Below, one piece after another: positions 1 to 9,900 of a DNA stretch of 64,000 nt. Under the pieces are notes generated by a model that saw only the letters and a program-made list of their open reading frames with translations, had not been told where the DNA came from and ran no database searches. A program made the position numbers and the translations under genes. The first letter of the stretch is position 1. Each line of letters opens with the position of its first letter. The stretch is from Lewinella sp. LCG006 (GTDB lineage: Bacteria; Bacteroidota; Bacteroidia; Chitinophagales; Saprospiraceae), in contig NZ_CP160680.1 in NCBI RefSeq assembly GCF_040784935.1, forward strand, positions 2,285,501 through 2,349,500, read 5' to 3'.

Positions 1-2
1 CT

Positions 3-3000
3 AACGTCATTACCCTCCAAGAAGACTGTGGCAGCATCAGTGGTACTGGTGGAGGAGCGGGTTGCAACAACCCTGGTCATACCTTTATAGCAACCGATAA
101 TGGCTCATGTGACAACAGGGCTTATTCGGCCATCGCTACGGGCGCAATACCTGGCAGCATTTTCTGGCTTTTCGACGATCCTTTTAACGGCACCATTGGT
201 GGTAATGGTCAAAACATTACCTATCAATACACCAAGCCCGGCTTTTACCGGGTACTAATGGCGGCACTCTATGATGACGGCATGGGTGGTTCCGTACTGT
301 GCCGGGAAATTATCCCGGATACCGTATTTGCCGTCGCTGATTTCGATTACGATGGTGTTTGCCCAGGTGCTCCGGTACAGTTTTATGACCTTACAACGTT
401 CCTTGATTTAACCAGCATCACAAGCTGGAGTTGGGACTTTGGTGATCCTGCCAGTGGCCCAGATAATACTTCCTCTGACCAAGACCCTGTGCACATTTTT
501 ACAGCCGGTGGTGATTTTCCGGTGACGCTTACCGTTACGACGGCTCAAGGTTGTACGACTACCATTACTAAAACGGTTAGCCTTTACCCCTTGCCATATA
601 CCAATTTCACAGAACCCGACGTAAGTTGCGCATTAACTTCGATTGCTTTTAATGCCGATGTAGAGGCAACGGTATGGGAAGTAAACTGGAACTTTGGTGA
701 AGTCACCAGTGGCGACGCTAATACTTCTACCCTGTTTGATTCTTACCACCGCTACGCCACAGCTGGCAACTTTGTGGTGACCTTGGAAGCGACCAGTATT
801 TATGGTTGTGTCAACAGTTTTGACCGTACCATCGCGATCCTACCCAACACCCTGAGCGGCGAGATCGACCCACCCGGAGTTTCCACCCTTTGCGAAGGTG
901 ACGACCTCCTTTTAAATGCTCCTGGTAACGGTGCAACCTCCTGGTTGTGGTCAACCACCGAGAACACCCAGGCAATTACCGTAAATGAAGCTGCGGCTTA
1001 CAGTGTCGTACTGACCGATGATGATGGTTGTACTTACAAGCCAGAGCCCGTGCTGGTAGATATTATTCCTGCGCCGCAAAGCCCGATTCGTTCGGTGACT
1101 TATAATGACTTCAACCAGCCAACGGCCTTTACTTACGATACGCTTTTCGTGTGTTTCGGAGAAGATATTTTCCTGGAAACAGAGAATACGGCTGGCTATA
1201 CCTACCTCTGGTCAAATGGCGATACTGGTACGGATACGGAATACACCGAAGACCGTGGCAACTTACTAGCCGCTGGTGAATACCTCGTCACTCTTGAGGT
1301 CACCGACACCAATACGGGATGTAGTGCTATCGAAGGCTTTGTCATCATTGTTCACCCAACACCAGACATCCCGGTTTTAGACGCCGGCAACGGTGCGCTT
1401 TGTGCAGGCACGGCTGCTACCATTTCGGTGAGCAACCCTCAGGCCAACGTGATTTACTTCTGGAGCAGCGGTGATACCGGTTCCAGCATCACCACCGATG
1501 AAGCTGGTGAATACTACGTTACTTCCGTCAATATTTACGGTTGCCGTAACGAAAGCGAGGTTACGGAAGTACTAGAAGGACCAGACATTAGCCTGGTACC
1601 CAACGGTTGTCATACCCGCTGTGCGCCGGATACCCTCTGTTTGCCTACAATCCCCGACGTCATTAGTTACCAATGGTACCTGGATGGCGTCTTGATTCCA
1701 GCACCAGACGGAACGATCCCCAATTTGATCGTCGATCAAAGCGGCAGTTATACTCTGGAAATGGAAGACGTGAATGGTTGTATACAGACGAGTAATCCGT
1801 TGAACATTGACCTTCTTCCCGGATTTGGCACCTTCCTTGGCAATGTCTACTACGACCTCAACAACAATGAGATGATCGACGCTGCGGATAGTTTAGCTGG
1901 CGGTATCGAAGTGGAGTTGATGGGCGATATGGGGCTGCAAGATGCCATAATCACCCCACTAAATGGCGCCTACGGATTCGTGAATGTTCCTGAAGATGAT
2001 TACACGCTTTCGATTAATAGCATGACAGTGCCTGCCAGTTGGGCACCTCAGATAGCTTCCATTGATACCACCTTTATGGGTTGTGATCAGGAAGTGATGA
2101 TCAATTGGCTATTGGTGCAAGATTGCGATTTTGATACTACTTTCACTGCCAATATTTGTCCAGGCGAAGATTACATCTTTCAGGGCCAGTCTTACGCTAT
2201 TGGTAGTAACAACACCGTCCAAATCACTTCGGCTCAGGGGTGCGATTCGACGTTTACCTTTACCGTAGCGGCATTGCCTAGTACTACAGAAATTCTTGGC
2301 GTGGAAATTTGTTTGGGAGAAACTTACAGCTATCTCGGCACAGAATACCCCATTGGTACCGACGAGTTGATCACCTTCACCAATAGCGCGGGATGTGATT
2401 CTATTGTCCAGCTTCAGGTGGTGGCTTCTCCCGAGGCTAGCTTTGCCTTGAGTACAGAAGAAAGTTGTTCAGGAATATCCACAGGGAGCCTGACCATCAC
2501 ACCGAACAGTGGCTCAGCACCTTTTGTTTATGCTATTGACGATGGAGATTTCCAAACTCAAGCTGCTTTTATGAACCTCGAAGCTGGTGCTTATGACCTC
2601 ACGATAGAAGATGCTAATGGTTGCCAATACGTAGAAAGCTTTACCGTAGATGCTGCCGAGAATCTTGTTGTCAACGTAGCAAACATCCTACTGCCTTGTG
2701 ATAGTGCGGCCGTACAATTGCAGCCCGAAATTATCAGTGGTGACGATGGCTTTCTGCTTTATCAATGGAGTGATGGCGTCACTACCTTAGCACGCCCAGT
2801 GAGCAACCCTGGCACCTTGCAATTGGCAGTGAGCAATGCTTGTGAAACGATCAGTCTGCCCGTGACGGTAACCGCAGAAAAATCACCAGAAGGTTCGCTG
2901 ATCTACGTGCCCAATGCCTTCTCCCCCAACAACGATGGTGCCAATGATGCCTTTAAAATATATCCCGGCCAGGATGTGCTGATTGATGATCTCGACTTCC

Positions 3001-3185
3001 AGGTGTTCGACCGCTGGGGCAGCCTCATCTTCGACGCCCAAAGTGGCACCGACGAATGGAACGGCGTCAGCAAAGGCCGGCTTGCTGCACAAGGTGTCTA
3101 CATCTGGCAGTTAAAAGCAAAAGTAAACCTGTGCGGACAAGCAGTAGATGTTGTCCAGCAAGGTGAAGTTATATTGGTTCGCTAA
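3..3185 (+). CDS. Giant PKD/Ig-like repeat surface protein with T9SS type B C-terminal domain (5' partial)
   Basis: The frame is open from the window edge, so the start lies upstream; about 1060 residues are visible. It reads as a chain of secreted beta-sandwich modules: PKD-like segments (WSWDFGD near the start, WNWNF-like later), several Ig-like units each opening with a Cys and containing W.S.GDTG-type strands, an SdrD-B-like unit (GNVYYDLNNNEMIDAADS), then two units with the pattern C.GE.Y...G..Y and GCDS. The last ~95 residues are the gliding-motility-associated C-terminal domain (YVPNAFSPNNDGANDAF, FDRWGSLIF, GVYIWQL, GEVILVR), which directs T9SS export and surface attachment. Role is probably adhesion or gliding (inference). 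A terminator hairpin follows 90 bp downstream. Confidence 0.9.
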   Translation, partial: NVITLQEDCGSISGTGGGAGCNNPGHTFIATDNGSCDNRAYSAIATGAIPGSIFWLFDDPFNGTIGGNGQNITYQYTKPGFYRVLMAALYDDGMGGSVLCREIIPDTVFAVADFDYDGVCPGAPVQFYDLTTFLDLTSITSWSWDFGDPASGPDNTSSDQDPVHIFTAGGDFPVTLTVTTAQGCTTTITKTVSLYPLPYTNFTEPDVSCALTSIAFNADVEATVWEVNWNFGEVTSGDANTSTLFDSYHRYATAGNFVVTLEATSIYGCVNSFDRTIAILPNTLSGEIDPPGVSTLCEGDDLLLNAPGNGATSWLWSTTENTQAITVNEAAAYSVVLTDDDGCTYKPEPVLVDIIPAPQSPIRSVTYNDFNQPTAFTYDTLFVCFGEDIFLETENTAGYTYLWSNGDTGTDTEYTEDRGNLLAAGEYLVTLEVTDTNTGCSAIEGFVIIVHPTPDIPVLDAGNGALCAGTAATISVSNPQANVIYFWSSGDTGSSITTDEAGEYYVTSVNIYGCRNESEVTEVLEGPDISLVPNGCHTRCAPDTLCLPTIPDVISYQWYLDGVLIPAPDGTIPNLIVDQSGSYTLEMEDVNGCIQTSNPLNIDLLPGFGTFLGNVYYDLNNNEMIDAADSLAGGIEVELMGDMGLQDAIITPLNGAYGFVNVPEDDYTLSINSMTVPASWAPQIASIDTTFMGCDQEVMINWLLVQDCDFDTTFTANICPGEDYIFQGQSYAIGSNNTVQITSAQGCDSTFTFTVAALPSTTEILGVEICLGETYSYLGTEYPIGTDELITFTNSAGCDSIVQLQVVASPEASFALSTEESCSGISTGSLTITPNSGSAPFVYAIDDGDFQTQAAFMNLEAGAYDLTIEDANGCQYVESFTVDAAENLVVNVANILLPCDSAAVQLQPEIISGDDGFLLYQWSDGVTTLARPVSNPGTLQLAVSNACETISLPVTVTAEKSPEGSLIYVPNAFSPNNDGANDAFKIYPGQDVLIDDLDFQVFDRWGSLIFDAQSGTDEWNGVSKGRLAAQGVYIWQLKAKVNLCGQAVDVVQQGEVILVR

Positions 3186-3273
3186 GTGTGTTGCTTTGGC
3201 CCGGATCAATTTTCGGGCCAGGCAACGCACATTTTCGTCCCCTATAAAAAGACGAGTAGTAAATCCTTATTTA

Positions 3274-3309
3274 GCGGATGGAAGCAGTAGCTTTTCATCC
3301 GCTTTTTTT
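3274..3309 (+). terminator. Rho-independent terminator of the surface protein gene
   Basis: GCGGATG at 3274-3280 pairs with CATCCGC at 3296-3302 and is followed by seven T residues. The T-run flows directly into the -7 box of the next promoter (3309-3316). Confidence 0.75.
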
Positions 3310-3316
3310 ACCTTTG
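3309..3316 (+). promoter_or_regulatory. Promoter -7 box (TACCTTTG) for the DUF3127/moa operon
   Basis: Matches the Bacteroidota housekeeping sigma -7 consensus TAnnTTTG exactly, 49 bp before the DUF3127 start codon. It abuts the terminator T-tract, so termination and initiation share bases here. No convincing TTG -33 element was seen. Confidence 0.6.
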
Positions 3317-3365
3317 GAGATTAAGCTCCAAGCTTCTTATATTGAAACTAAATATTATTATCGAT

Positions 3366-3731
3366 ATGTCTTATGAATTAACCGGAAAACTCCACAAAAA
3401 ATATCCTACGGAGAACAAAACGGATAGCTTCCAGGCCCGGGAGTTTGTGGTGTTGATGGAAAGTGGAAACTACCCCCAGTACATTAAATTACAGCTTACA
3501 CAAGATCGTTGTGCACTCCTTGATCCTTACCAGGAAGGCCAGGAAATCAAAGTACATTTTGATCTTCGTGGACGGGAATGGAATGACAAATACTTCACCA
3601 ATCTCAATGCTTGGCGCGTTGAGGCGCCTACTGCTGCCACTGCTCCTTCGGCTTCTTCTGGCGAAGAAAATTTCTTCCCTACTGCCGATGATGAGCCCAG
3701 TGTAGCTGCAGACGACGACCTACCCTTCTAA
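3366..3731 (+). CDS. DUF3127 family OB-fold protein
   Basis: 121 residues from the ATG at 3366; an upstream in-frame start at 3342 would add eight hydrophobic residues not seen in the family. The body (SYELTGKL, FVV..ESG.YPQYIKLQL, YQEGQEIKVHFDLRGREWN, YFTNLNAWRVE) is the DUF3127 fold common in Bacteroidota. The tail is acidic and ends DDDLPF, like the C-terminal tip of single-stranded DNA-binding proteins, so binding to SSB partner proteins or to ssDNA is possible, but this is inference. It ends 4 bp before moaA and is probably co-transcribed with it. Confidence 0.85.
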   Translation: MSYELTGKLHKKYPTENKTDSFQAREFVVLMESGNYPQYIKLQLTQDRCALLDPYQEGQEIKVHFDLRGREWNDKYFTNLNAWRVEAPTAATAPSASSGEENFFPTADDEPSVAADDDLPF

Positions 3732-3735
3732 ATCT

Positions 3736-4734
3736 ATGACCGGGCAACTATTTGACAACCACGGACGGCAGATCAACTACCTGCGCTTAGCCGTTACGGA
3801 TCGCTGTAATCTGCGCTGCTTTTATTGCATGCCAGAAGAAGGTATCAATTATGTTGCCCGGACACAACTCCTCACATACGAGGAAATGCTGAGGATGGTG
3901 CAAGTGCTTGTCCCATTAGGCATTGAAAAAATACGCCTTACTGGTGGTGAACCTTTTTTGCGTAGAGATTTCATGGATTTCCTGCGCGCAATCAGCACCA
4001 TTGAAGGCCTAAAGCAAATCAACCTCACCACCAACGGCACCCTCACGGAGCAGCATGTACCCGAGCTCAAGCAGCTGGGTATCCACTCCGTCAATCTGAG
4101 TATTGACTCCCTGGACCGGCAGCGTTTTCACGAGATCACTCGCCGGGATAGCTTGCCCGAAGTATGGGCCACTTTCGAGGCTTTGGTCGCCCACGGCATC
4201 GATACCAAATTGAACGCCGTGGTCATGGATCAGCGAAATATTGAAGATATTTTGCCCATGGTGGAACTGACGAAAAAATACCCCGTCAGTGTTCGCTTCA
4301 TCGAAGAGATGCCTTTCAACGGCGATACCGCCCACTACCAAAAACTGCCTTGGGATCACCGTCGGATCACCGAACATATTCGCGCGGCTTATCCTGGTCT
4401 GGAAAAACTGGTGGATCCTCCCGGCAGTACTTCCTACAATTACAGCATTCCCGGTCACCAGGGTACGGTGGGGATTATTGCAGCTTACTCCCGTACTTTT
4501 TGCGGCAGTTGCAACCGTATTCGCGTCACCCCAAAGGGTTTGTTGAAGACTTGCCTTTACGATCAGGGCGTACTCAGCATTCGCGATATCATGCGGGCAG
4601 GTGCTACCGATGACCAATTGGCGGATGCCTTCACCACCGCCCTCCAGCACCGCGCCAAAGACGGCTGGGAAGCCGAAGGCCGCCTCAGCAACGACCCCAA
4701 CGCACGGGAGAGCATGGCCACGATTGGGGGCTAA
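3736..4734 (+). CDS. moaA: GTP 3',8-cyclase MoaA
   Basis: Radical-SAM enzyme that performs the first step of molybdopterin synthesis, turning GTP into (8S)-3',8-cyclo-7,8-dihydro-GTP. The N-terminal 4Fe-4S motif is C24xxxC28xxC31, the second cluster is C256xxC259x13C273, and the chain ends with the conserved Gly-Gly (MATIGG). The SAM-binding GGEP stretch (LTGGEPF) is present. At 332 residues it has full family length. It starts 4 bp after the DUF3127 gene; moaC and a MobA-type gene follow, interrupted by a broken Uma2-type gene. Confidence 0.97.
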   Translation: MTGQLFDNHGRQINYLRLAVTDRCNLRCFYCMPEEGINYVARTQLLTYEEMLRMVQVLVPLGIEKIRLTGGEPFLRRDFMDFLRAISTIEGLKQINLTTNGTLTEQHVPELKQLGIHSVNLSIDSLDRQRFHEITRRDSLPEVWATFEALVAHGIDTKLNAVVMDQRNIEDILPMVELTKKYPVSVRFIEEMPFNGDTAHYQKLPWDHRRITEHIRAAYPGLEKLVDPPGSTSYNYSIPGHQGTVGIIAAYSRTFCGSCNRIRVTPKGLLKTCLYDQGVLSIRDIMRAGATDDQLADAFTTALQHRAKDGWEAEGRLSNDPNARESMATIGG

Positions 4735-4807
4735 CCAACCTTCTTTTCTTACTTAGTGTTATCTTTATAGTCCTCCAAGGCAGGATTTAAGAATAAAGAC
4801 CATCGCA

Positions 4808-5047
4808 ATGAACCAAACAACCGTCGCTCTGGCCGACCTTTACAAATGGACGGTTTCGGAGTTTCATCAAATGGCAGCAGCAGGAATTATTGAAGAAGAC
4901 GCTCACGTCGAATTACTTCACGGTCAAATTGTACACATGAGTCCCGTAGGAAAATTCCATGCTGCTTGTGTTAGTTTTTTGAATGATTGGTTAACCCAAC
5001 AACTGCGTTTGGATTTTATTATCAATAATTTATTTCCCTCGCTTTAA
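4808..5047 (+). pseudogene. Truncated Uma2-family (DUF820) endonuclease gene
   Basis: The first ~60 residues follow the N-terminus of Uma2/DUF820 proteins (YKWTVSEFHQMAAAGII, then VELLHGQIVHMSPVG, then HAACVSFLN). Family members are about 180-190 residues, with the PD-(D/E)XK catalytic residues in the second half; here the frame ends after 79 residues and the nuclease core is absent. The last ~15 residues look like unrelated read-through. It sits between moaA and moaC and appears to be the leftover of an inserted and then deleted gene. Confidence 0.75.
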
Positions 5048-5059
5048 CTCACCAATTCC

Positions 5060-5536
5060 ATGTCTTCTTTCACCCATCTCGATGCTGCCGGTAATCCCTC
5101 CATGGTTGATGTTGGCAACAAGAACGTTACGCGCCGTACGGCCGTAGCCCAAGCCATCGTCGTGCTCGGCGACGAAATCATGGACAAGCTCGAAAACAAG
5201 GATATCCAAACCAAGAAAGGCCCGGTTTTTCAAACGGCCATCCTCGCGGGTATCATGGGAGCCAAAAGAACCAGCGAGCTGATTCCGCTGTGCCATCCTC
5301 TGGCACTAGAAAAAGTAGGCGTCGACATCACGGTCAACGAAGCACGTGAAGTAGTGATCACCTGCACCGCTCGCCTTTCCGGCAAAACCGGCGTTGAGAT
5401 GGAAGCCCTCACTGGCGCCAGCGTAGCCGCTTTGACCATCTACGATATGTGCAAAGCTTTCAGTCACGATATTGTGATAAAATCCACTCGTTTGCTGGAG
5501 AAGACGGGGGGGAAGTCTGATTATCAATCCGCTTAG
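5060..5536 (+). CDS. moaC: Cyclic pyranopterin monophosphate synthase MoaC
   Basis: Rearranges the MoaA product into cyclic pyranopterin monophosphate. Conserved blocks are visible: start HLDAAGNPSMVDV, KKGPVF, KRTSELIPLCHPL (H79) and the catalytic region GASVAALTIYDMCKA (D129, K132). Full family length (158 residues). It starts 12 bp after the broken Uma2-type gene and ends 3 bp before the MobA fusion gene, so all are likely read as one transcript. Confidence 0.97.
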   Translation: MSSFTHLDAAGNPSMVDVGNKNVTRRTAVAQAIVVLGDEIMDKLENKDIQTKKGPVFQTAILAGIMGAKRTSELIPLCHPLALEKVGVDITVNEAREVVITCTARLSGKTGVEMEALTGASVAALTIYDMCKAFSHDIVIKSTRLLEKTGGKSDYQSA

Positions 5537-5539
5537 ACC

Positions 5540-6676
5540 ATGTCCAAACCTCACCAAAAACACGCCAAACTTACCCGTCCCGCTTACGGCGAATTTCACC
5601 GCAGCGAATGGGGCTTTATGGGTGCCCCTTGTGGTACGATCCAGCAGTTGAGTGCCAAATTGATCGAAGCCTTGCAAATGCACTATCGCCTCGCCTACGT
5701 GGATGCCGATCACGCCGCAGGCGACCAGGCCGAAACTATGCCCGTAAGTGGCAGTGCCTTGGTGTATACCCATAAGATCAATTACCACCGCTACGACCTG
5801 GCCGATGAGCTGAATACCTTCCACCGTCGCCCGCTTTTCAACGGGGTGGATGGGGTGCTCGTCAATGGCAATCATTTTTTGGCCAGGCGGCAAATCGTCA
5901 TCCTCGACCCTAAAAAGGAAGAAAGCCTCAGTCGCAAGCTGGATCGCCTGACGGATGTCGCGCTGATCCTGACGACGCCGGGCCAGGAAAAACCTTACGA
6001 TTTTCTACTCGAACACCTGGGCGATCAGCGACCTTTCGTGATGCCTCTCGGCGATACCAACGGCATCATCCAGTGGCTCCGCGCTCAGTTGACGGCGGCC
6101 CGCGCGCCGGTCAATGGGCTCGTTTTGGCGGGTGGAAAAAGCCAGCGCATGGGCAGCGACAAGGGGCAAATTGCTTATCACGAGCTTCCCCAACGGGAGC
6201 ATCTTGCGCAGCAGCTCAGTGGTATTTGTCAACAGGTTTATTATTCTATGCGGCCGGAGCAGGAAGCACCGGAAGAGATGCCCCTCATTCGGGATACCTT
6301 CACGGGGCTGGGGCCTTATGGTGCGATACTTTCCGCTTTTCGCGAACAGCCTGAAGCGGCCTGGTTGGTAGTCGCTTGTGACCTTCCCTTACTCGATCAG
6401 GAAGCACTGAGGTTTTTGGTGCAACACCGCGATCCTTCTAAATTAGCAACGGCGTTCCATAATCCAGCAACGGGTTTCCCCGATCCGCTCGTAACGATTT
6501 GGGAGCCACGGGCCTATCCTGTGTTGTTGCAGTTTCTTACGCAGGGCTACAGTTGCCCCCGGAAGGTGCTGATCAACTCGGACATCAAAGCATTGCAGCC
6601 GCCCAATCCCCAAATTTTATTGAATGCCAACTCGCCGGAAGAGCGGGAAGCGGTGAGGGCGATGCTAGACAAATAA
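5540..6676 (+). CDS. mobA: MobA-type molybdenum cofactor guanylyltransferase with MobB-like N-terminal domain
   Basis: 378 residues in two parts. Residues ~195-378 are a nucleotidyltransferase with the MobA signature LAGGKSQRMGSDKG (about 196-209) and DLPLL for metal binding; this would attach GMP to molybdopterin. Residues ~1-190 precede it and contain GAPCGTIQQLSAKLIEAL followed by YVDADH, which resembles a worn P-loop and switch region of MobB but lacks the GxGKT lysine. The MobB relation is inference. Being last in the moa cluster supports the cofactor role. No moaD, moaE or moeA lies nearby. Confidence 0.82.
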   Translation: MSKPHQKHAKLTRPAYGEFHRSEWGFMGAPCGTIQQLSAKLIEALQMHYRLAYVDADHAAGDQAETMPVSGSALVYTHKINYHRYDLADELNTFHRRPLFNGVDGVLVNGNHFLARRQIVILDPKKEESLSRKLDRLTDVALILTTPGQEKPYDFLLEHLGDQRPFVMPLGDTNGIIQWLRAQLTAARAPVNGLVLAGGKSQRMGSDKGQIAYHELPQREHLAQQLSGICQQVYYSMRPEQEAPEEMPLIRDTFTGLGPYGAILSAFREQPEAAWLVVACDLPLLDQEALRFLVQHRDPSKLATAFHNPATGFPDPLVTIWEPRAYPVLLQFLTQGYSCPRKVLINSDIKALQPPNPQILLNANSPEEREAVRAMLDK

Positions 6677-6693
6677 GTTTTTTTTGAACTTTT

Positions 6694-6830
6694 TTGAACC
6701 ACCAAGGGCACCTAAGGTTTGTTTTTTTGAACCATATGAGGGATTATAAGGGAATTTAAGGAAAGGGGATTTTTGAACCACCAAGGGCACTTAAGATTTG
6801 TTTTTTAACCACATAAGGCACTTAAGGCTA
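6694..6830. repeat. Degenerate tandem units of AACCACCAAGGGCACTTAAG type
   Basis: Three clear units with shared core (TTGAACCACCAAGGGCAC at 6694 and 6773, TTAACCACATAAGGCAC near 6805) plus a weaker one near 6730 (AACCATATGAGGGATT). Spacings are uneven (~40-45 bp) and the units differ, so it is decayed intergenic repeat DNA, not CRISPR. A related stretch lies at about 45180-45220. It fills part of the gap between the convergent mobA and mfd genes. Confidence 0.6.
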
Positions 6831-6881
6831 TTTTCTTTTATACTAAGAGCTTGACGAACGTGATGCTTTTAGCTTTGGCTG

Positions 6882-6917
6882 TTACTATGTACCAAGTACC
6901 TTGTACTTAATACCGTG
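6882..6917 (-). repeat. 3'-end repeat, copy A (behind mfd)
   Basis: Read on the minus strand, directly after the mfd stop and a small hairpin (GGTTA/TAACC), comes CACGGTATTAAGTAC, then AAGGTACTTGGTA. The same core follows three other genes in this window at 31143, 38444 and 43735, always pointing away from the stop codon. Confidence 0.65.
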
Positions 6918-6925
6918 AGGTTACC

Positions 6926-9900
6926 CTAACCTTCCATCGCTTCCACTTTTTCCAGAATAGTTTGTAGGACCTCCTTGGCCTCACTCAAAGAATTCACGCG
7001 TTCTTTGCTCATGATGAGGTTGCGGGCGGCTTGCTTGAGGTAGAGGCCGCGCAGTTTGCCTTCGGTGGTGATCAGTTGCAGAATATTGTTGAAGCGCTTG
7101 GTCTCGAAATACATACTCTGGGGGTCTTCGACGAAGTAGGCGCGTAGCTTGCCGTCTTTGAGGATGATGCGCTCGAAACCGAGTTTCTTACACTCCCAAC
7201 GCAAGCGCAGGCCGTCAAATAATTCCTCCACCTGCGACGGGATGGGGCCGAAGCGATCTCGTAGTGCCGTAGCAAATTTGGCCAGTTCCTCCTCCGTCTC
7301 AATCGCGTCCAGTCTGGTATAAAGATTGAGGCGTTCCTGGATATTGGTGATGTAGGCGTCCGGGATCAGCATTTCCACATCGGTGTCGATTTGGACGTCG
7401 CGGACGAAGTCGTTCTTCTTTTCCAATTCCTCCCGGAAGAGGTCTTGAAAATCTTTTTCTTTCAATTCCCGCACAGCGTCGTCTAGTACGCGCTGGTAGG
7501 TTTCGTAGCCAATGTCAGAGATAAAACCGCTCTGTTCGCCACCGAGCAGGTTACCCGCACCGCGAATATCGAGGTCGCGCATGGCGATATTGAAACCACT
7601 GCCCAAGTCGCTAAACTCTTCCAGGGTACGCAAACGGCGGCGAGCTTCCGGTGTCAGTACGCTCATGGGCGGTGCCATCAGGTAACAGAAAGCCTTTTGG
7701 TTGGAGCGCCCAACCCGGCCACGCAACTGGTGCAAATCACTGAGGCCAAACTGGTGAGCATTGTTGATGATCATGGTATTCGCATTCGGAATATCCAGTC
7801 CGGTTTCGATAATATTGGTACAAATGAGTACCTCGTGCCGGCGATCAATAAAGTCGATCAGCACCCTTTCCAGTTCTTTGGGTTCCATCTGACCGTGGGC
7901 TACCGCTACATCTACATCAGGGCACAGTCGGCGTACCAAAGCCCCCATATCGGCCAGGCTTTTTACTCGATTATGGACAAAAAAGACCTGTCCGCCGCGT
8001 TGTACTTCGTAGTAGATAGCCTCTTTGATCATCTCCTCCTTGAACACCCGCACTTCCGTGTGGATAGGTCTACGATTGGGCGGTGCTGTTCTGATGATGG
8101 ATAAATCGCGGGCCGAGAGTAGACTAAATTGCAAGGTCCGCGGAATCGGCGTAGCCGTCAAGGTCAGCGTATCTACATTCACCTTGATGCTGCGGAGTTT
8201 CTCTTTGGCTGCTACCCCGAACTTTTGTTCTTCGTCAATGACCAAGAGGCCGAGGTCTTTAAATTTTAGTTTCTTATTGAGCAGTGCGTGGGTGCCAATC
8301 AGTACATCCACCTCACCAGATTCAGTGGCTTTATAGACCTTATTGCGTTCGGCGGTGCTTCGAAAGCGGTTGACGTAATCTACCGTCGCGCCAAATTCTT
8401 CCAAACGCTCTTTGAACGTTCGGTAATGCTGCAAAGCCAGGATCGTGGTTGGCACCAGAATGGCTACCTGCTTGCCGCCAACTACCGCTTTGAAAGCTGC
8501 TCTTATCGCAATTTCGGTTTTACCGAAACCCACATCTCCACAGATCAGGCGATCCATAGGGTAGGGTTTCATCATATCCTCCTTCACATCCTGGGTCGCG
8601 GTAAACTGGTCGGGCGTGTCTTCGTACATGAAGCTGGCCTCCAGTTCGTTTTGCAGATAGCCATCTTGCGGAAACGCAAACCCAGGGCTGGCCTTACGTT
8701 TGGCGTAAAGCTTGATCAGCGAGGCCGCAATGTCTTTGACTTTCTTCTTTGTCTTGGCCTTGAGCGTCTTCCAGGCATCAGAGCCCAGCTTATTGAGGCG
8801 CGGTGCGGCACTGTCTTTGCCCGAATAACGGGAAAGCTTGTGCAGCGAGTTGATCCCAACGTAGAGCAGGTCGTTGTTTTTGTAAACAATCCGCACCGAC
8901 TCCTGGCTCTTGCCGTTGATATCCAGTTTTTCCAGCCCACTGAAGCGGCCAATACCGTGGTCGATGTGCACCACAAAATCGCCGGGTTCCAGCTCCCGCA
9001 GCATCTTCAGGTTCAGTGCCTGGTCTTTGGTAAATCCTCGTTTTAGCTTGTAGCGGTGGAAGCGCTCGAAAATCTGGTGATCGGTATAGCAAGCCACTCC
9101 CAAATCGACATCCACAAAGCCTTCGTGGATGGCTTGAATGATGGGGTGAAACTGTACGTGCGCATTCAGGTCATTGAAGATGGCGTAAAAGCGCTCAATC
9201 TGTTTGGGGTTGTCTGTGAACAGAAAATTTTCGCGCTGCTCCGCCGTATTGCTGTGCAAGTCTTTGATCAGCAGATCAAAATTCTTGTTGAAACTCGGTT
9301 GCGGACACGTTTCAAAATGTATTTTCTGTTGAACAGGAATGGGCTGGGCGTGGTCGGTAAACAGAACAATAGGATGGTCGGCCACATCGGCCGCTACTTC
9401 CCCCGGGCGGATAAAGGCCCGGTCTCGGAATATTTCGGCCAGATCACCTTCGTCAAGGATGGTAATCGTCTTGGCAAAATCTTCCGCTTTTTCAAAACAC
9501 GTTTGTAGTTTATCCAGCAACACCTGTAAATCTGCGATCCAGATAATCGTATCCGGGGGCAGCACCTGAAACAAAGAAACCTTCTGCTCCAGGCTAAACT
9601 TGGTGTTGATGTTTGGTACAATAGAGACCTGCTTGATGGTGCGTACCGATAGCTGATCCAGCGGATTGAAAGTGCGGATGGTCTCTACTTCCTCATCAAA
9701 AAGCTCTACGCGGTAGGGGTAGTCATTACCGTAGGAGAAGATATCGATGATGCCGCCGCGGATGCTGAACTGGCCCGGCTCGTAGACAAAATCTTCACGA
9801 CTAAAACCGTACTCCGTCAACAGCTCGATCATCGTATTCACATCCACCAACTCTCCGACTGCGATGTTGATGCGGTTGGCATTGAGCACCTCGGGCGCCA

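Noticed and set aside
6694-6830. Possible CRISPR array from repeated AACCACCAAGGGCAC units
   Set aside because: Only three to four decayed units, uneven spacing, spacers made of related AT-rich sequence, and no cas genes.
8288-9508. Long open frames antisense to mfd
   Set aside because: They lie entirely opposite conserved Mfd domains and show no motif or start signal.
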